This document shows, in pieces, positions 36,790 to 44,501 of a DNA stretch of 64,000 nucleotides; the stretch's first letter is position 1; every line of letters begins with the position of its first letter. The stretch comes from Alphaproteobacteria bacterium (GTDB taxonomy: Bacteria > Myxococcota_A > UBA796 > GCA-2862545). A program made the translations under genes and the position numbers. The DNA lies in NCBI GenBank assembly GCA_020632885.1, contig JACKEQ010000007.1, positions 151,134 to 215,133 of the forward strand. The letters run 5' to 3'. The notes below the pieces were generated by a model. The model ran no database searches. It was given only the letters and a program-made list of their open reading frames with translations, and had not been told where the DNA came from.

Positions 36790-37696
36790 CGAGCACCTCC
36801 TGGGAGTAGAAGAGCCCGTCGCAGACGATGCGGTCGTCCTCGGTGATCGCGCAGACGCTGTAGTCGAAGGCCCAGTCGCCCGGACTCTCCCACGACCAGC
36901 CCGGGAACTGTCGGTACCCGTAGCCACCGACCGCGAGGTCCCGGAGTGGGCCCCAGTCGTAGACGTCCCCGTCGGAGCACACGACCACGTGATCCCAGCG
37001 CTGCGCGCACACGCCAGCCGCCGCCCCGACCAGCCTGCGATAGGGCGGTTCGTCGAAAGTGATGTCGCCGTACACGGAATCACCATCGCACGTGATCACA
37101 CCCATGTGGTCCAGGACGCAGGCAAACGCCACGATTGATGCAGGGGTGAGGCCGGGAGCGCGCTCGACGCCATCGACGAGGGAAATCGGCACGCTCGATG
37201 TGTCAAGCGTGAAGGCAAAGGCTGGATCGCAGCTTGTTCCGGGTAGGATTAACGCAACATTGCCGTCCGAATCGAGAAAGGAAGATCCTCCCTCGCTAGC
37301 GAGAACCCAGTCCCCAGGAATCCGGCAATCCGCGTTCAGGTTCAGTTCGACAGTTCCATCGTCCGCAATGCCGCCACGCTCGCTCAGTTGACTGAATGTG
37401 CCCGGGTCGTGCTGGTCACTGACTTCGGGCACATGGCTTAGAATGTGGTCAGTGCCCGCCTGGTCCAGCCCCCTGAGCCATAGGCTCGGCATCTGGATCG
37501 ACACGAGGCCAGCGACCTGTTGGGGTGCTGGCAATGCAGCTTCGTCACCCCAACAGAATGTCACCCCCTGTTCATCGAGAACACAGGGCCAAGCCACGAT
37601 ATCTCGCCATCTCGAGCCGGAGGGCAGTGGCGGATTTGGCTCTTCCAGCTGCGGCGCATGGCAACCCCCGAGCGTGCCGATGGCCCAGACAATCAT
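36770..37696 (-). CDS. Array lipoprotein B, lower-GC copy
   Basis: 308 residues, with lipobox 'GTLGGC' (Cys12). The four units are 'CVLDEQGVTFC', 'CVLDHMGVITC', 'CAQRWDHVVVC' and 'CAITEDDRIVC'. The last ~70 codons and the 20-nt overlap with gene A match the other array members closely, while the first two thirds (about 37090-37696) drop to about 50-55% G+C with rarer codons. The ATG at 37696 has no clear ribosome site, unlike its relatives. It therefore looks like a chimera: an array-type 3' end joined to a diverged or imported 5' part. It may have its own promoter in the A+T-rich gap upstream. Confidence 0.7.
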   Translation of the reverse strand: MIVWAIGTLGGCHAPQLEEPNPPLPSGSRWRDIVAWPCVLDEQGVTFCWGDEAALPAPQQVAGLVSIQMPSLWLRGLDQAGTDHILSHVPEVSDQHDPGTFSQLSERGGIADDGTVELNLNADCRIPGDWVLASEGGSSFLDSDGNVALILPGTSCDPAFAFTLDTSSVPISLVDGVERAPGLTPASIVAFACVLDHMGVITCDGDSVYGDITFDEPPYRRLVGAAAGVCAQRWDHVVVCSDGDVYDWGPLRDLAVGGYGYRQFPGWSWESPGDWAFDYSVCAITEDDRIVCDGLFYSQEVLDALEDL

Positions 37697-37978
37697 TCGT
37701 TATTGAACATGTACGCGCATTCGCTGTTGACCTGTCCCGAAACCACCACTACCGAACCCGGGGACGCCTTCATGCATCATTTAGATCTCCAGGTTGGTCT
37801 GTCCGGTATACACCAGAGGCCGGGAGTCTGGCACGAAAAGATGGGACACCGATCGCATGAAAATCCAATGAATCAGCTTTCATCGACTTTTTTGGCGCGA
37901 TCTTCTCGTTGATCGCGGTCCTGGCTACTCTCCAACAGTCTAAGAAGCTGAAGGCCGGCACCAGCTCGACGCCCAGCC
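37697..37978. other. Low-GC non-coding gap inside the lipoprotein array
   Basis: About 280 bp near 50% G+C, against roughly 70% around it, with no frame showing the local codon bias. It contains a T6 run (about 37889) and an A+T patch before gene B (about 37696-37720) that could be a promoter. No inverted-repeat ends, transposase remnant or target duplication could be seen. It separates the truncated copy from gene B and may mark an old insertion or deletion. Confidence 0.6.
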
Positions 37979-38131
37979 TCACGAGCGTCTCCTGAAGCGC
38001 AAGGCCAGGGTCGCCGCGTTGTCGAGCACGCAGGCCTGGCTCACGAGGTCGACGTACGGGACCGGCGGGGGCTCGGGGTCTCTGCAGCCGAGCGCGGCGA
38101 GCAGGAGGAGCTCAGAGGTCCTCGAGCGCAT
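37979..38131 (-). pseudogene. Truncated copy of array gene A
   Basis: A 50-codon frame beginning 'MRSRTSELLLLAALGC', almost identical to the start of gene A through 'PYVDLV', then changing after about 35-40 codons to 'LDNAATLALRFRRRS' and stopping. It retains the lipoprotein signal and the 20-nt overlap with the upstream gene D. The body with the C-x9-C units is gone. It is a 5' remnant left by deletion or by insertion of the low-GC segment. A lipidated peptide of about 35 residues could still be made. Confidence 0.75.
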
Positions 38132-39008
38132 CGAGCACCTCCTGGGAGTAGAACAGCCCGTCGCAGACGATGCGGTCGTCCTCGGTGATCGCGCAGACGC
38201 TGTAGTCGAAGCCCCATTCCCCTGGCATCTCGGTCGACCAGAGCGGATCACGACGGTAGCTGTAGCCGCCGATGGCGAGGTCCCGGAGTGGCCCCCAGTC
38301 GTACTCGTCTCCGTCGGAGCAAACGACCACATCGTCCCAGCGCTGAACGCACACCCCCGTGTAGCTCCCCACCATGCGTAGGTAGGGCCCATCGTCGAAC
38401 CGTACGTCGGAGAAGGCCCCCTCCCCTGCACACTCGACGGAACCGAGATGATCCAGCACGCACGCGAAGGCCCCCTCCGGGCGGGCTCCACCGACGAGGG
38501 AGACAGGCGCCCCCTCGGGCTCGAGGGAAAATGAGCGGTAGGGCTCACAGTTCGTCCCCACCCGGAACAACCAAGCCGTGCCGTCTGCATCCAGGGCGAC
38601 GTGGCTGCCCTCGCCGACGAGGAACCAATCGCCAGGGAGGTCACATGTGCCCGCCCGAAACGCCCCCTCGAGCCTGAGTCCTCCGCTGGGGGCCAGTTGC
38701 GAGTACTGCCCCGACTCGAAGGGTCGCGCGGTTGTCGATGTACGCAACAGGTGGTCCCGGCCGGCAACGTCCAGCCCTCGCAGGTCGCCTCCATAGAGGT
38801 GCAGCGATATCAAGCCTTCCACCTGTTGCGGGGCAGCCTGATCGCCCCAACAATGCACCCGGCCGTCGCGATCCAGCGCACACGGCCACGCCACGAGGTC
38901 CCGCCAGAACCCCGACGAAACCGGGACGGGCTCCTCCACGGCGACGGGGGTCGGGGGTGTGCACCCCATCGCGAAGACCGCGAGCACCTCACAGGTCCTC
39001 GAGCGCAT
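38112..39008 (-). CDS. Array lipoprotein D
   Basis: 298 residues. The lipobox 'VFAMGC' puts the lipidated cysteine at 16. The C-x9-C units are 'CALDRDGRVHC', 'CVLDHLGSVEC', 'CVQRWDDVVVC' and 'CAITEDDRIVC', plus two extra cysteines ('TCDLPGDW', 'TNCEPYRS') that may pair. The N-terminal half is nearly identical to E, the C-terminal half to F and G apart from a few changes, so it looks mosaic. The start overlaps gene E by 20 nt, with its ribosome site (GGAGG) inside E's last codons. Function unknown; a surface RCC1-like propeller is a reasonable guess. Confidence 0.82.
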   Translation of the reverse strand: MRSRTCEVLAVFAMGCTPPTPVAVEEPVPVSSGFWRDLVAWPCALDRDGRVHCWGDQAAPQQVEGLISLHLYGGDLRGLDVAGRDHLLRTSTTARPFESGQYSQLAPSGGLRLEGAFRAGTCDLPGDWFLVGEGSHVALDADGTAWLFRVGTNCEPYRSFSLEPEGAPVSLVGGARPEGAFACVLDHLGSVECAGEGAFSDVRFDDGPYLRMVGSYTGVCVQRWDDVVVCSDGDEYDWGPLRDLAIGGYSYRRDPLWSTEMPGEWGFDYSVCAITEDDRIVCDGLFYSQEVLDALEDL

Positions 39009-39885
39009 CGAGCACCTCCTGGGAGTAGAAGAGCCCGTCGCAGACGATGCGGTCGTCCTCGGTGATCGCGCAGACGCTGTAGTCGAAGCCCCAGTCCCAG
39101 GGTTCCTCGATGGACCACAGAGGGTCTCGCTGGTAGCTGTATGCGCCGATGGCCAGGTCCCGGAGTGGGCCCCAGTCGTATTCGTCTCCGTCGGAGCAAA
39201 CCACCACATCGTCCCAGCGCTGAACGCACACCCCCGTGTAGCTCCCCACCATGCGTACATAGGGCCCATCGTCGAACCTCACGTCGGAGAAGGCGCCCTC
39301 CCCTGCACACTCGATGGCGCCGAGATGATCCAGCACGCAGGCGAAGGCTCCCTCCGGGCGGGCTCCACCGACGAGGGAGACGGGCGCCCCCTCGGGCTCG
39401 AGGGCAAATGAGCGGTAGGGCTCGCAGTTCGTCCCCACCCGGTACAACCAAGCCGTGCCGTCTGCATCCAGGGCGACGTGGTTGCCCTCGCCAACGAGGA
39501 GCCAATCGCCGGGGAGGTCACATGGGCCCGCCCGAAACGACCCTTGGAGCCTGAGTCCACCGCTGGGGGCCAGTTGCGAGTACTGACCCGACTCGAAGGG
39601 TCGCGCGGTTGTCGATGTACGCAACAGGTGGTCCCGGCCGGCAACGTCCAGCCCTCGCAGGTCGCCTCCATAGAGGTGCAGCGATATCAAGCCTTCCACC
39701 TGTTGCGGGGCAGCCTGATCGCCCCAACAATGCACCCGGCCGTCGCGATCCAGCGCACACGGCCACGCCACGAGGTCCCGCCAGAACCCCGACGAAACCG
39801 GGACGGGCTCCTCCACGGCGACGGGGGTCGGGGGTGTGCAGCCCAACGCGAGGACCGCGAGCACCTCACAGGTCCTCGAGCGCAT
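38989..39885 (-). CDS. Array lipoprotein E
   Basis: 298 residues with lipobox 'VLALGC'. It is closest to D over the first ~190 residues ('GDQAAPQQVEGLISLHLYGG', 'VGEGNHVALDADGTAWLYR'). It differs from D, F and G near the end ('PLWSIEEPWDWGFDYSVC'). It has all four C-x9-C units. It is spaced exactly 877 bp from D and from F, and overlaps both neighbours by 20 nt. It is probably expressed from the same message as H, G and F by reinitiation at each overlap. Confidence 0.82.
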   Translation of the reverse strand: MRSRTCEVLAVLALGCTPPTPVAVEEPVPVSSGFWRDLVAWPCALDRDGRVHCWGDQAAPQQVEGLISLHLYGGDLRGLDVAGRDHLLRTSTTARPFESGQYSQLAPSGGLRLQGSFRAGPCDLPGDWLLVGEGNHVALDADGTAWLYRVGTNCEPYRSFALEPEGAPVSLVGGARPEGAFACVLDHLGAIECAGEGAFSDVRFDDGPYVRMVGSYTGVCVQRWDDVVVCSDGDEYDWGPLRDLAIGAYSYQRDPLWSIEEPWDWGFDYSVCAITEDDRIVCDGLFYSQEVLDALEDL

Positions 39886-40759
39886 CGAGCACCTCCTGGG
39901 AGTAGAAGAGCCCGTCGCAGACGATGCGGTCGTCCTCGGTGATCGCGCAGACGCTGTAGTCGAAGCCCCAGTCCCCTGGCATCTCGGTCGACCAGAGCGG
40001 ATCACGCCGGTAGCTGTAGGCGCCGATGGCCAGGTCCCGGAGTGGGCCCCAGTCGTATTCGTCACCATCCGAGCACACCACCACATGGTCCCAGCGCTGA
40101 ACGCAAACCCCCGTGTAGCTCCCCACCATGCGTAGGTAGGGCCCATCGTCGAAGCGTACGGCGGAGAAGGCGCCCTCCCCTTCACACTCGATGGCGCCGA
40201 GATGATCCAGCACGCACGCGAACGACCCCTCGGGTCGCGCCCCTCCCGTGACGGCAACGGGTGCCCCCTCGGGCTCGAGGGTGAAGGAGCGATAGGGCTC
40301 GCAGTTCGTCCCGATCGCGTACAACCACGCCGTCCCCTCCGCATCCAGGGCTACATAGTTACCGTCGTCGATGACGACCCAGTCTCCGGCGAGAACACAT
40401 GTGCCCGCACGAAACGTAACATCGAGCTGGAGGCCACCTCGAGGGGACAGCTGGGAATACTGCCCCGACTCGAACGGTCTCGCGCTCGGTGTACGCAGCA
40501 GGTGATCTCGCCCCGTCGAATCCAGACCCCGCAGGATTCCGGCGTTGAGGTGCAGCGACTCGAGTCCAGCCACCTGTCGTGGCGCAGGCTGGTCGTCCCA
40601 GCAATGGACTGCGCCGTCCCGATCCAGAGCACACGGCCACGCCACGAGATCGCGCCAGAACCCCGACGAAGCCGGGACCGGCTCCTCCACGGCGACGGGG
40701 GTCGGGGGTGTGCAGCCCAACGCGAGGACCGCGAGCACCTCACAGGTCCTCGAGCGCAT
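39866..40759 (-). CDS. Array lipoprotein F
   Basis: 297 residues with lipobox 'VLALGC'. It is nearly identical to G: I count about eleven base differences over 894 bp, six of them clustered at about 40065-40110. There it reads 'WDHVVVC' like gene B instead of 'WDDVVVC', which suggests a short conversion tract. The N-terminal half ('HCWDDQPAPRQVAGLESLHL') differs clearly from D and E. It overlaps G and E by 20 nt each. It has the same four C-x9-C units. Confidence 0.82.
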   Translation of the reverse strand: MRSRTCEVLAVLALGCTPPTPVAVEEPVPASSGFWRDLVAWPCALDRDGAVHCWDDQPAPRQVAGLESLHLNAGILRGLDSTGRDHLLRTPSARPFESGQYSQLSPRGGLQLDVTFRAGTCVLAGDWVVIDDGNYVALDAEGTAWLYAIGTNCEPYRSFTLEPEGAPVAVTGGARPEGSFACVLDHLGAIECEGEGAFSAVRFDDGPYLRMVGSYTGVCVQRWDHVVVCSDGDEYDWGPLRDLAIGAYSYRRDPLWSTEMPGDWGFDYSVCAITEDDRIVCDGLFYSQEVLDALEDL

Positions 40760-41633
40760 CGAGCACCTCCTGGGAGTAGAAGAGCCCGTCGCAGACGATG
40801 CGGTCGTCCTCGGTGATCGCGCAGACGCTGTAGTCGAAGCCCCAGTCCCCTGGCATCTCGGTCGACCAGAGCGGATCACGCCGGTAGCTGTAGGCGCCGA
40901 TGGCCAGGTCCCGGAGTGGGCCCCAGTCGTATTCGTCTCCGTCGGAGCAAACCACCACATCGTCCCAGCGCTGAACGCACACCCCCGTGTAGCTCCCCAC
41001 CATGCGTAGGTAGGGCCCATCGTCGAAGCGTACGGCGGAGAAGGCGCCCTCCCCTTCACACTCGATGGCGCCGAGATGATCCAGCACGCACGCGAACGAC
41101 CCCTCGGGTCGCGCCCCTCCCGTGACGGCAACGGGTGCCCCCTCGGGCTCGAGGGTGAAGGAGCGATAGGGCTCGCAGTTCGTCCCGATCGCGTACAACC
41201 ACGCCGTCCCCTCCGCATCCAGGGCTACATAGTTACCGTCGTCGATGACGACCCAGTCTCCGGCGAGAACACATGTGCCCGCACGAAACGTAACATCGAG
41301 CTGGAGGCCACCTCGAGGGGACAGCTGGGAATACTGCCCCGACTCGAACGGTCTCGCGCTGGGTGTACGCAGGAGGTGATCTCGCCCCGTCGAATCCAGA
41401 CCCCGCAGGATCCCGGCGTTGAGGTGCAGCGACTCGAGTCCAGCCACCTGTCGTGGCGCAGGCTGGTCGTCCCAGCAATGGACTGCGCCGTCCCGATCCA
41501 GAGCACACGGCCACGCCACGAGATCGCGCCAGAACCCCGACGAAGCCGGGACCGGCTCCTCAACGGCCACGGGGGTCGGGGGTGTGCAGCCCAACGCGAG
41601 GACCGCGAGCACCTCACAGGTCCTCGAGCGCAT
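40740..41633 (-). CDS. Array lipoprotein G
   Basis: 297 residues with lipobox 'VLALGC'. It is the near twin of F, at a period of exactly 874 bp. The start 'MRSRTCEV' overlaps the end of H by 20 nt, and the ribosome site lies in H's last codons. Its four C-x9-C units are 'CALDRDGAVHC', 'CVLDHLGAIEC', 'CVQRWDDVVVC' and 'CAITEDDRIVC'. The F/G pair must be the most recent duplication in the array. Confidence 0.82.
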   Translation of the reverse strand: MRSRTCEVLAVLALGCTPPTPVAVEEPVPASSGFWRDLVAWPCALDRDGAVHCWDDQPAPRQVAGLESLHLNAGILRGLDSTGRDHLLRTPSARPFESGQYSQLSPRGGLQLDVTFRAGTCVLAGDWVVIDDGNYVALDAEGTAWLYAIGTNCEPYRSFTLEPEGAPVAVTGGARPEGSFACVLDHLGAIECEGEGAFSAVRFDDGPYLRMVGSYTGVCVQRWDDVVVCSDGDEYDWGPLRDLAIGAYSYRRDPLWSTEMPGDWGFDYSVCAITEDDRIVCDGLFYSQEVLDALEDL

Positions 41634-42528
41634 CGAGCACCTCCCCCGAGTACGCCGCACCGTCACACCGGATGCGGTCGTCTGCCGTGATGGCGCAGAG
41701 GCCGTAGCTGAAGCCCGGGGCGCCCGGGAACATCATCCCGTTCGGACCCGGATAGGCGATCGAGCCCATCGAGAGCGCACGGAGCGGCCCCCAGTCGAGC
41801 TGGCGCCCGTCTGCACACACCACCCGGTGATCCCACTGCTGCGCGCAGATCGCGTCTCCCGCACCCACCAGCCGCCTGTAGGGCGGTGCGTCGAACACCG
41901 GCGTCACGTACGAACCCGAGGCCGCGCAGGAGATCGTGCCCAGGTCGTCCAGCACGCAGGCGATCATCCCGTCACCCAGGTCCACCGTCCAGTCGCGCCG
42001 GCCGCCCACCACCGTCACCGGTTCGCCTTCGGGCTCCACCTGGATCGGGATCGGCTCGTCGCACCAGAACGGCGACATCCGCCCGATCCAGACGGCATCC
42101 GACGCATCGAGGAACACCGTGCTCCCCTGCCCCGCCAGCACCCAGTCGCCCTGCAGCTCGCACGCGAACTGGGCGTAGCGCGCGTTGCCCGCCCACCCGA
42201 TCCCGCCCTCGTGGCCGAGCTGCCGGTAGGCCTCCTCGCGCACGTCCCACAGCGCACCCAGCGGGGACACCGCCAGGGTGTGCGCGTAGCCCGTGGCGTC
42301 GATGCCGCGGAGCACGTCGTCTCCCGACAGGTGCAGGCTCGTGAGCCCCGGCACCTGCTCGGGCTCGGACAGCGCCTCCGAGCCCCCGTCGTGCCAGCAC
42401 TGCACCTCCCCGCTGCTGTGCAGAGCGCACGGGCGGGCCACGACGTCCACCCACCCCTCCACGGGCGTCCCGTCGGGCGAGACGCCGGGGGTGCACCCGA
42501 CGAGGGCGAACAGCAGAGGATGGGTCAT
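41614..42528 (-). CDS. Array lipoprotein H (first gene)
   Basis: 304 residues with lipobox 'FALVGC' (Cys12). The ATG follows CCGAGGTCTGC. It has the same layout and four C-x9-C units ('CALHSSGEVQC', 'CVLDDLGTISC', 'CAQQWDHRVVC', 'CAITADDRIRC') but is well diverged from D-G, except for the final 'EVLDALEDL'. It is the only array gene with a ribosome site outside another array gene, apart from B, so it is probably the entry point for ribosomes. It lies 47 bp downstream of sdaA on the same strand. Confidence 0.82.
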   Translation of the reverse strand: MTHPLLFALVGCTPGVSPDGTPVEGWVDVVARPCALHSSGEVQCWHDGGSEALSEPEQVPGLTSLHLSGDDVLRGIDATGYAHTLAVSPLGALWDVREEAYRQLGHEGGIGWAGNARYAQFACELQGDWVLAGQGSTVFLDASDAVWIGRMSPFWCDEPIPIQVEPEGEPVTVVGGRRDWTVDLGDGMIACVLDDLGTISCAASGSYVTPVFDAPPYRRLVGAGDAICAQQWDHRVVCADGRQLDWGPLRALSMGSIAYPGPNGMMFPGAPGFSYGLCAITADDRIRCDGAAYSGEVLDALEDL

Positions 42529-42575
42529 GCAGACCTCGGACAGACCCCCGAGCCTACGTCACGACCCCGTGACTG

Positions 42576-44006
42576 TCAGCAGTCCGCGAAGCTCACGGGC
42601 AGCGCCAGCTTCACGGCCAGCCCGCCCAGAGCGGTCTCCTTGTACCGGTCGGACATCTGCTCCGCCGTGTCCCACATCGCCGCGATCACCTGATCCAACG
42701 TCACCCGCGCCCGCACGGGGTCGCTCTGCAACGCCAGGGTCGCCGCCGCGATCGCCTTGATCGCCCCCATCGCGTTGCGCTCGATGCAGGGGATCTGCAC
42801 CAGCCCGCCCACGGGGTCGCACGTCATGCCCAGGTGGTGCTCCATGGCGATCTCCGCGGCCATCAGCACCTGGCCGGGGCTCGCGCCGTCCAGCTCCGCC
42901 AACCCCGCCGCCGCCATGGCGCTCGAGACGCCGATCTCCGCCTGGCAGCCGCCCATCGCCGCCGAGATGGTGGCGTTGAGCTGGAACAGCGCGCCGATCT
43001 GCCCGGCCGTGAGCAGGAACCGCAGGACCTCGTCGTCGCGCAGCGGCTCCCGACCGAAGCACGCGCGGTACAGCAGCACCGCCGGGATGACCCCCGCCGC
43101 GCCGTTCGTGGGTGCGGTCACGACCCGGCCCATGGCCGCGTTCTCCTCGTTCACGGCGATGGCGAAGCAGCTCACGACCCGCACGAGGTCGCTGAAGGCC
43201 AGGCGGGCCTCGCGGACCGTCATCACCAGGCGCGCGATGTCCTCGCGCTGCAGGTCCGGCACGATGTCGCGCAGCAGACCCGGCGCACGGCGCGTGACGG
43301 CGAGACCACCCGGCAGCTCGCCCTCCGTGCGACAGCCCCGGCGCGCCGCCTCCCGCATGACCTCCCAGATCCTGCGGCTCTCGGCCTCCATCCAGGCGTC
43401 GTCGTGCCAGGTGCGCTCGTTCTCCCGCACCACCTCGCAGACGGGCAGGCCGGTCTCCTCGCACCAGCGCAGCAGGTCGGCCCCGCTGGCGACGGGACGC
43501 GGCGGGAGGGCCCGCGGAGGCGTCTCGGCCGCGGTGGCCTCGTCGTCGGACGCGATGAACCCACCGCCGAGCGAGAAGTAGATGCGCTCGAGCCGCTCCT
43601 CGCCGACCGTGACCACACACCGCATGGCGTTCGCGTGACCGGGATGGCGCTCGGTCCGGCAGAGGCGGATGTCGACCGCGGGGTCGAAGGGCACGACCAC
43701 CCCGTCCAGGACGAGCTCCTTGCGGGCCCGCAGGGTCTCGAGGTGCCCCGGCACGCTGTCGACGGGCACCGTGTCCGGCTCCAGGCCCAGCAGGGCGAGG
43801 CAGACGGCCTTGTCGGTCGCGTGGCCGCGGCCCGTGAGCGCGAGGCTGCCGAGGAGGTCGACCGTGAGCCGCACACCCGGCCGCAGGAGCCCCGCACGGC
43901 GCACGTGACGCACGAACCTCTGGGTGATCCGCCAGGGACCGAGGGTGTGCGAGCTGGACGGGCCGATGCCGATCTTGAAGAGGTCGAACGCGCTGACGTC
44001 GGACAA
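42576..44006 (-). CDS. sdaA: L-serine ammonia-lyase (L-serine dehydratase), single-chain iron-sulfur type
   Basis: 476 residues from a TTG start with GGAGG six bases upstream. Converts L-serine to pyruvate and ammonia. The N-terminal '[18 protein letters not shown]' is the regulatory-domain signature. The three cluster cysteines are Cys354 ('[10 protein letters not shown]'), Cys396 ('TCDPVGG') and Cys407 ('[10 protein letters not shown]'), with the same 42 and 11 residue spacing as in the Legionella enzyme (343, 385, 396). A fourth terminal cysteine ('SFADC') fits the C-terminal tail that plugs the active site in this family. It lies 21 bp after trmL and probably belongs to the manC-trmL transcript. 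Confidence 0.95.
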   Translation of the reverse strand: MSDVSAFDLFKIGIGPSSSHTLGPWRITQRFVRHVRRAGLLRPGVRLTVDLLGSLALTGRGHATDKAVCLALLGLEPDTVPVDSVPGHLETLRARKELVLDGVVVPFDPAVDIRLCRTERHPGHANAMRCVVTVGEERLERIYFSLGGGFIASDDEATAAETPPRALPPRPVASGADLLRWCEETGLPVCEVVRENERTWHDDAWMEAESRRIWEVMREAARRGCRTEGELPGGLAVTRRAPGLLRDIVPDLQREDIARLVMTVREARLAFSDLVRVVSCFAIAVNEENAAMGRVVTAPTNGAAGVIPAVLLYRACFGREPLRDDEVLRFLLTAGQIGALFQLNATISAAMGGCQAEIGVSSAMAAAGLAELDGASPGQVLMAAEIAMEHHLGMTCDPVGGLVQIPCIERNAMGAIKAIAAATLALQSDPVRARVTLDQVIAAMWDTAEQMSDRYKETALGGLAVKLALPVSFADC

Positions 44007-44027
44007 GGAGAGCCTCCGGACGTCAGC

Positions 44028-44501
44028 CTATCGTGCGGCGAAGAGGCCCGGCTCGACGGCCTGGAGCGCGTGGTACGTCACCACGGCGACCGCGTTCGAG
44101 AGGTTCAGCGAGCGGATCGGACCGCTCATCGGGATGGTGAGCGCCCCGCGGGCAGCGACGAGATCCTTCGGTAGCCCGACGGTCTCCTGGCCGAAGACGA
44201 GCACGTCGCCCCGCTCGTGCCGCACGCTCGTGAAGGGCCGCTCGCCGTGGGAGCTGTACAGGAAGACCCTGCGGCCCTCGGCCCACGCCCAGAACGCGGC
44301 CTCGTCGGCGTGCTCCTGCAGGTCGACGTGCTGCCAGTAGTCGAGCCCGGCCCTCCGCACGGCCTTGGCGTCCATGGAGAACGGGATGGGATGCACGACG
44401 TGGAGCCGGGCGCCGACCCCGAGGCACAGGCGCCCCGCGTTGCCCGTGTTGGGCGGGATCTCGGGGTGGTAGAGCACGATGTGCAGGCAGGGGTCAGTCA
44501 C
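44028..44501 (-). CDS. trmL: tRNA (cytidine/uridine-34 2'-O)-methyltransferase TrmL
   Basis: 157 residues, the normal TrmL length. A GTG start overlaps the end of manC by 8 nt. It is a SPOUT (trefoil-knot) enzyme: 'HIVLYHPEIPPNTGNAGRLC', 'LVFGQETVGLP' and 'IPMSGPIRSLNLSNAVAVV' are the family signatures. It methylates the wobble base of tRNA-Leu using S-adenosylmethionine. The identification is firm. Overlap with manC and closeness to sdaA indicate an operon of unrelated housekeeping genes. Confidence 0.95.
   Translation of the reverse strand: MTDPCLHIVLYHPEIPPNTGNAGRLCLGVGARLHVVHPIPFSMDAKAVRRAGLDYWQHVDLQEHADEAAFWAWAEGRRVFLYSSHGERPFTSVRHERGDVLVFGQETVGLPKDLVAARGALTIPMSGPIRSLNLSNAVAVVTYHALQAVEPGLFAAR

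Larger units (their letters stand above)
38112..41633 (-). repeat. Tandem gene duplication, four copies at 874-877 bp
   Basis: Genes D, E, F and G are direct repeats with start-to-start distances of 877, 874 and 874 bp. Identity is highest for F/G and patchy for the other pairs, as if conversion had mixed segments. The repeats run continuously with no spacer because each gene overlaps the next by 20 nt. An assembly from short reads could have collapsed or added a copy here. Confidence 0.88.

Noticed and set aside
37697..37978. Insertion sequence in the low-GC gap
   Set aside because: No transposase fragment, terminal inverted repeats or target duplication could be found in or around the 280 bp.
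38112..41633. Tandem repeat as a pure assembly error
   Set aside because: Copies differ in clustered substitutions and in half-gene mosaics, and the outer copies (H, B, A) are strongly diverged but share the same 20-nt overlap, so real duplication is more likely. An exact copy number error cannot be excluded.
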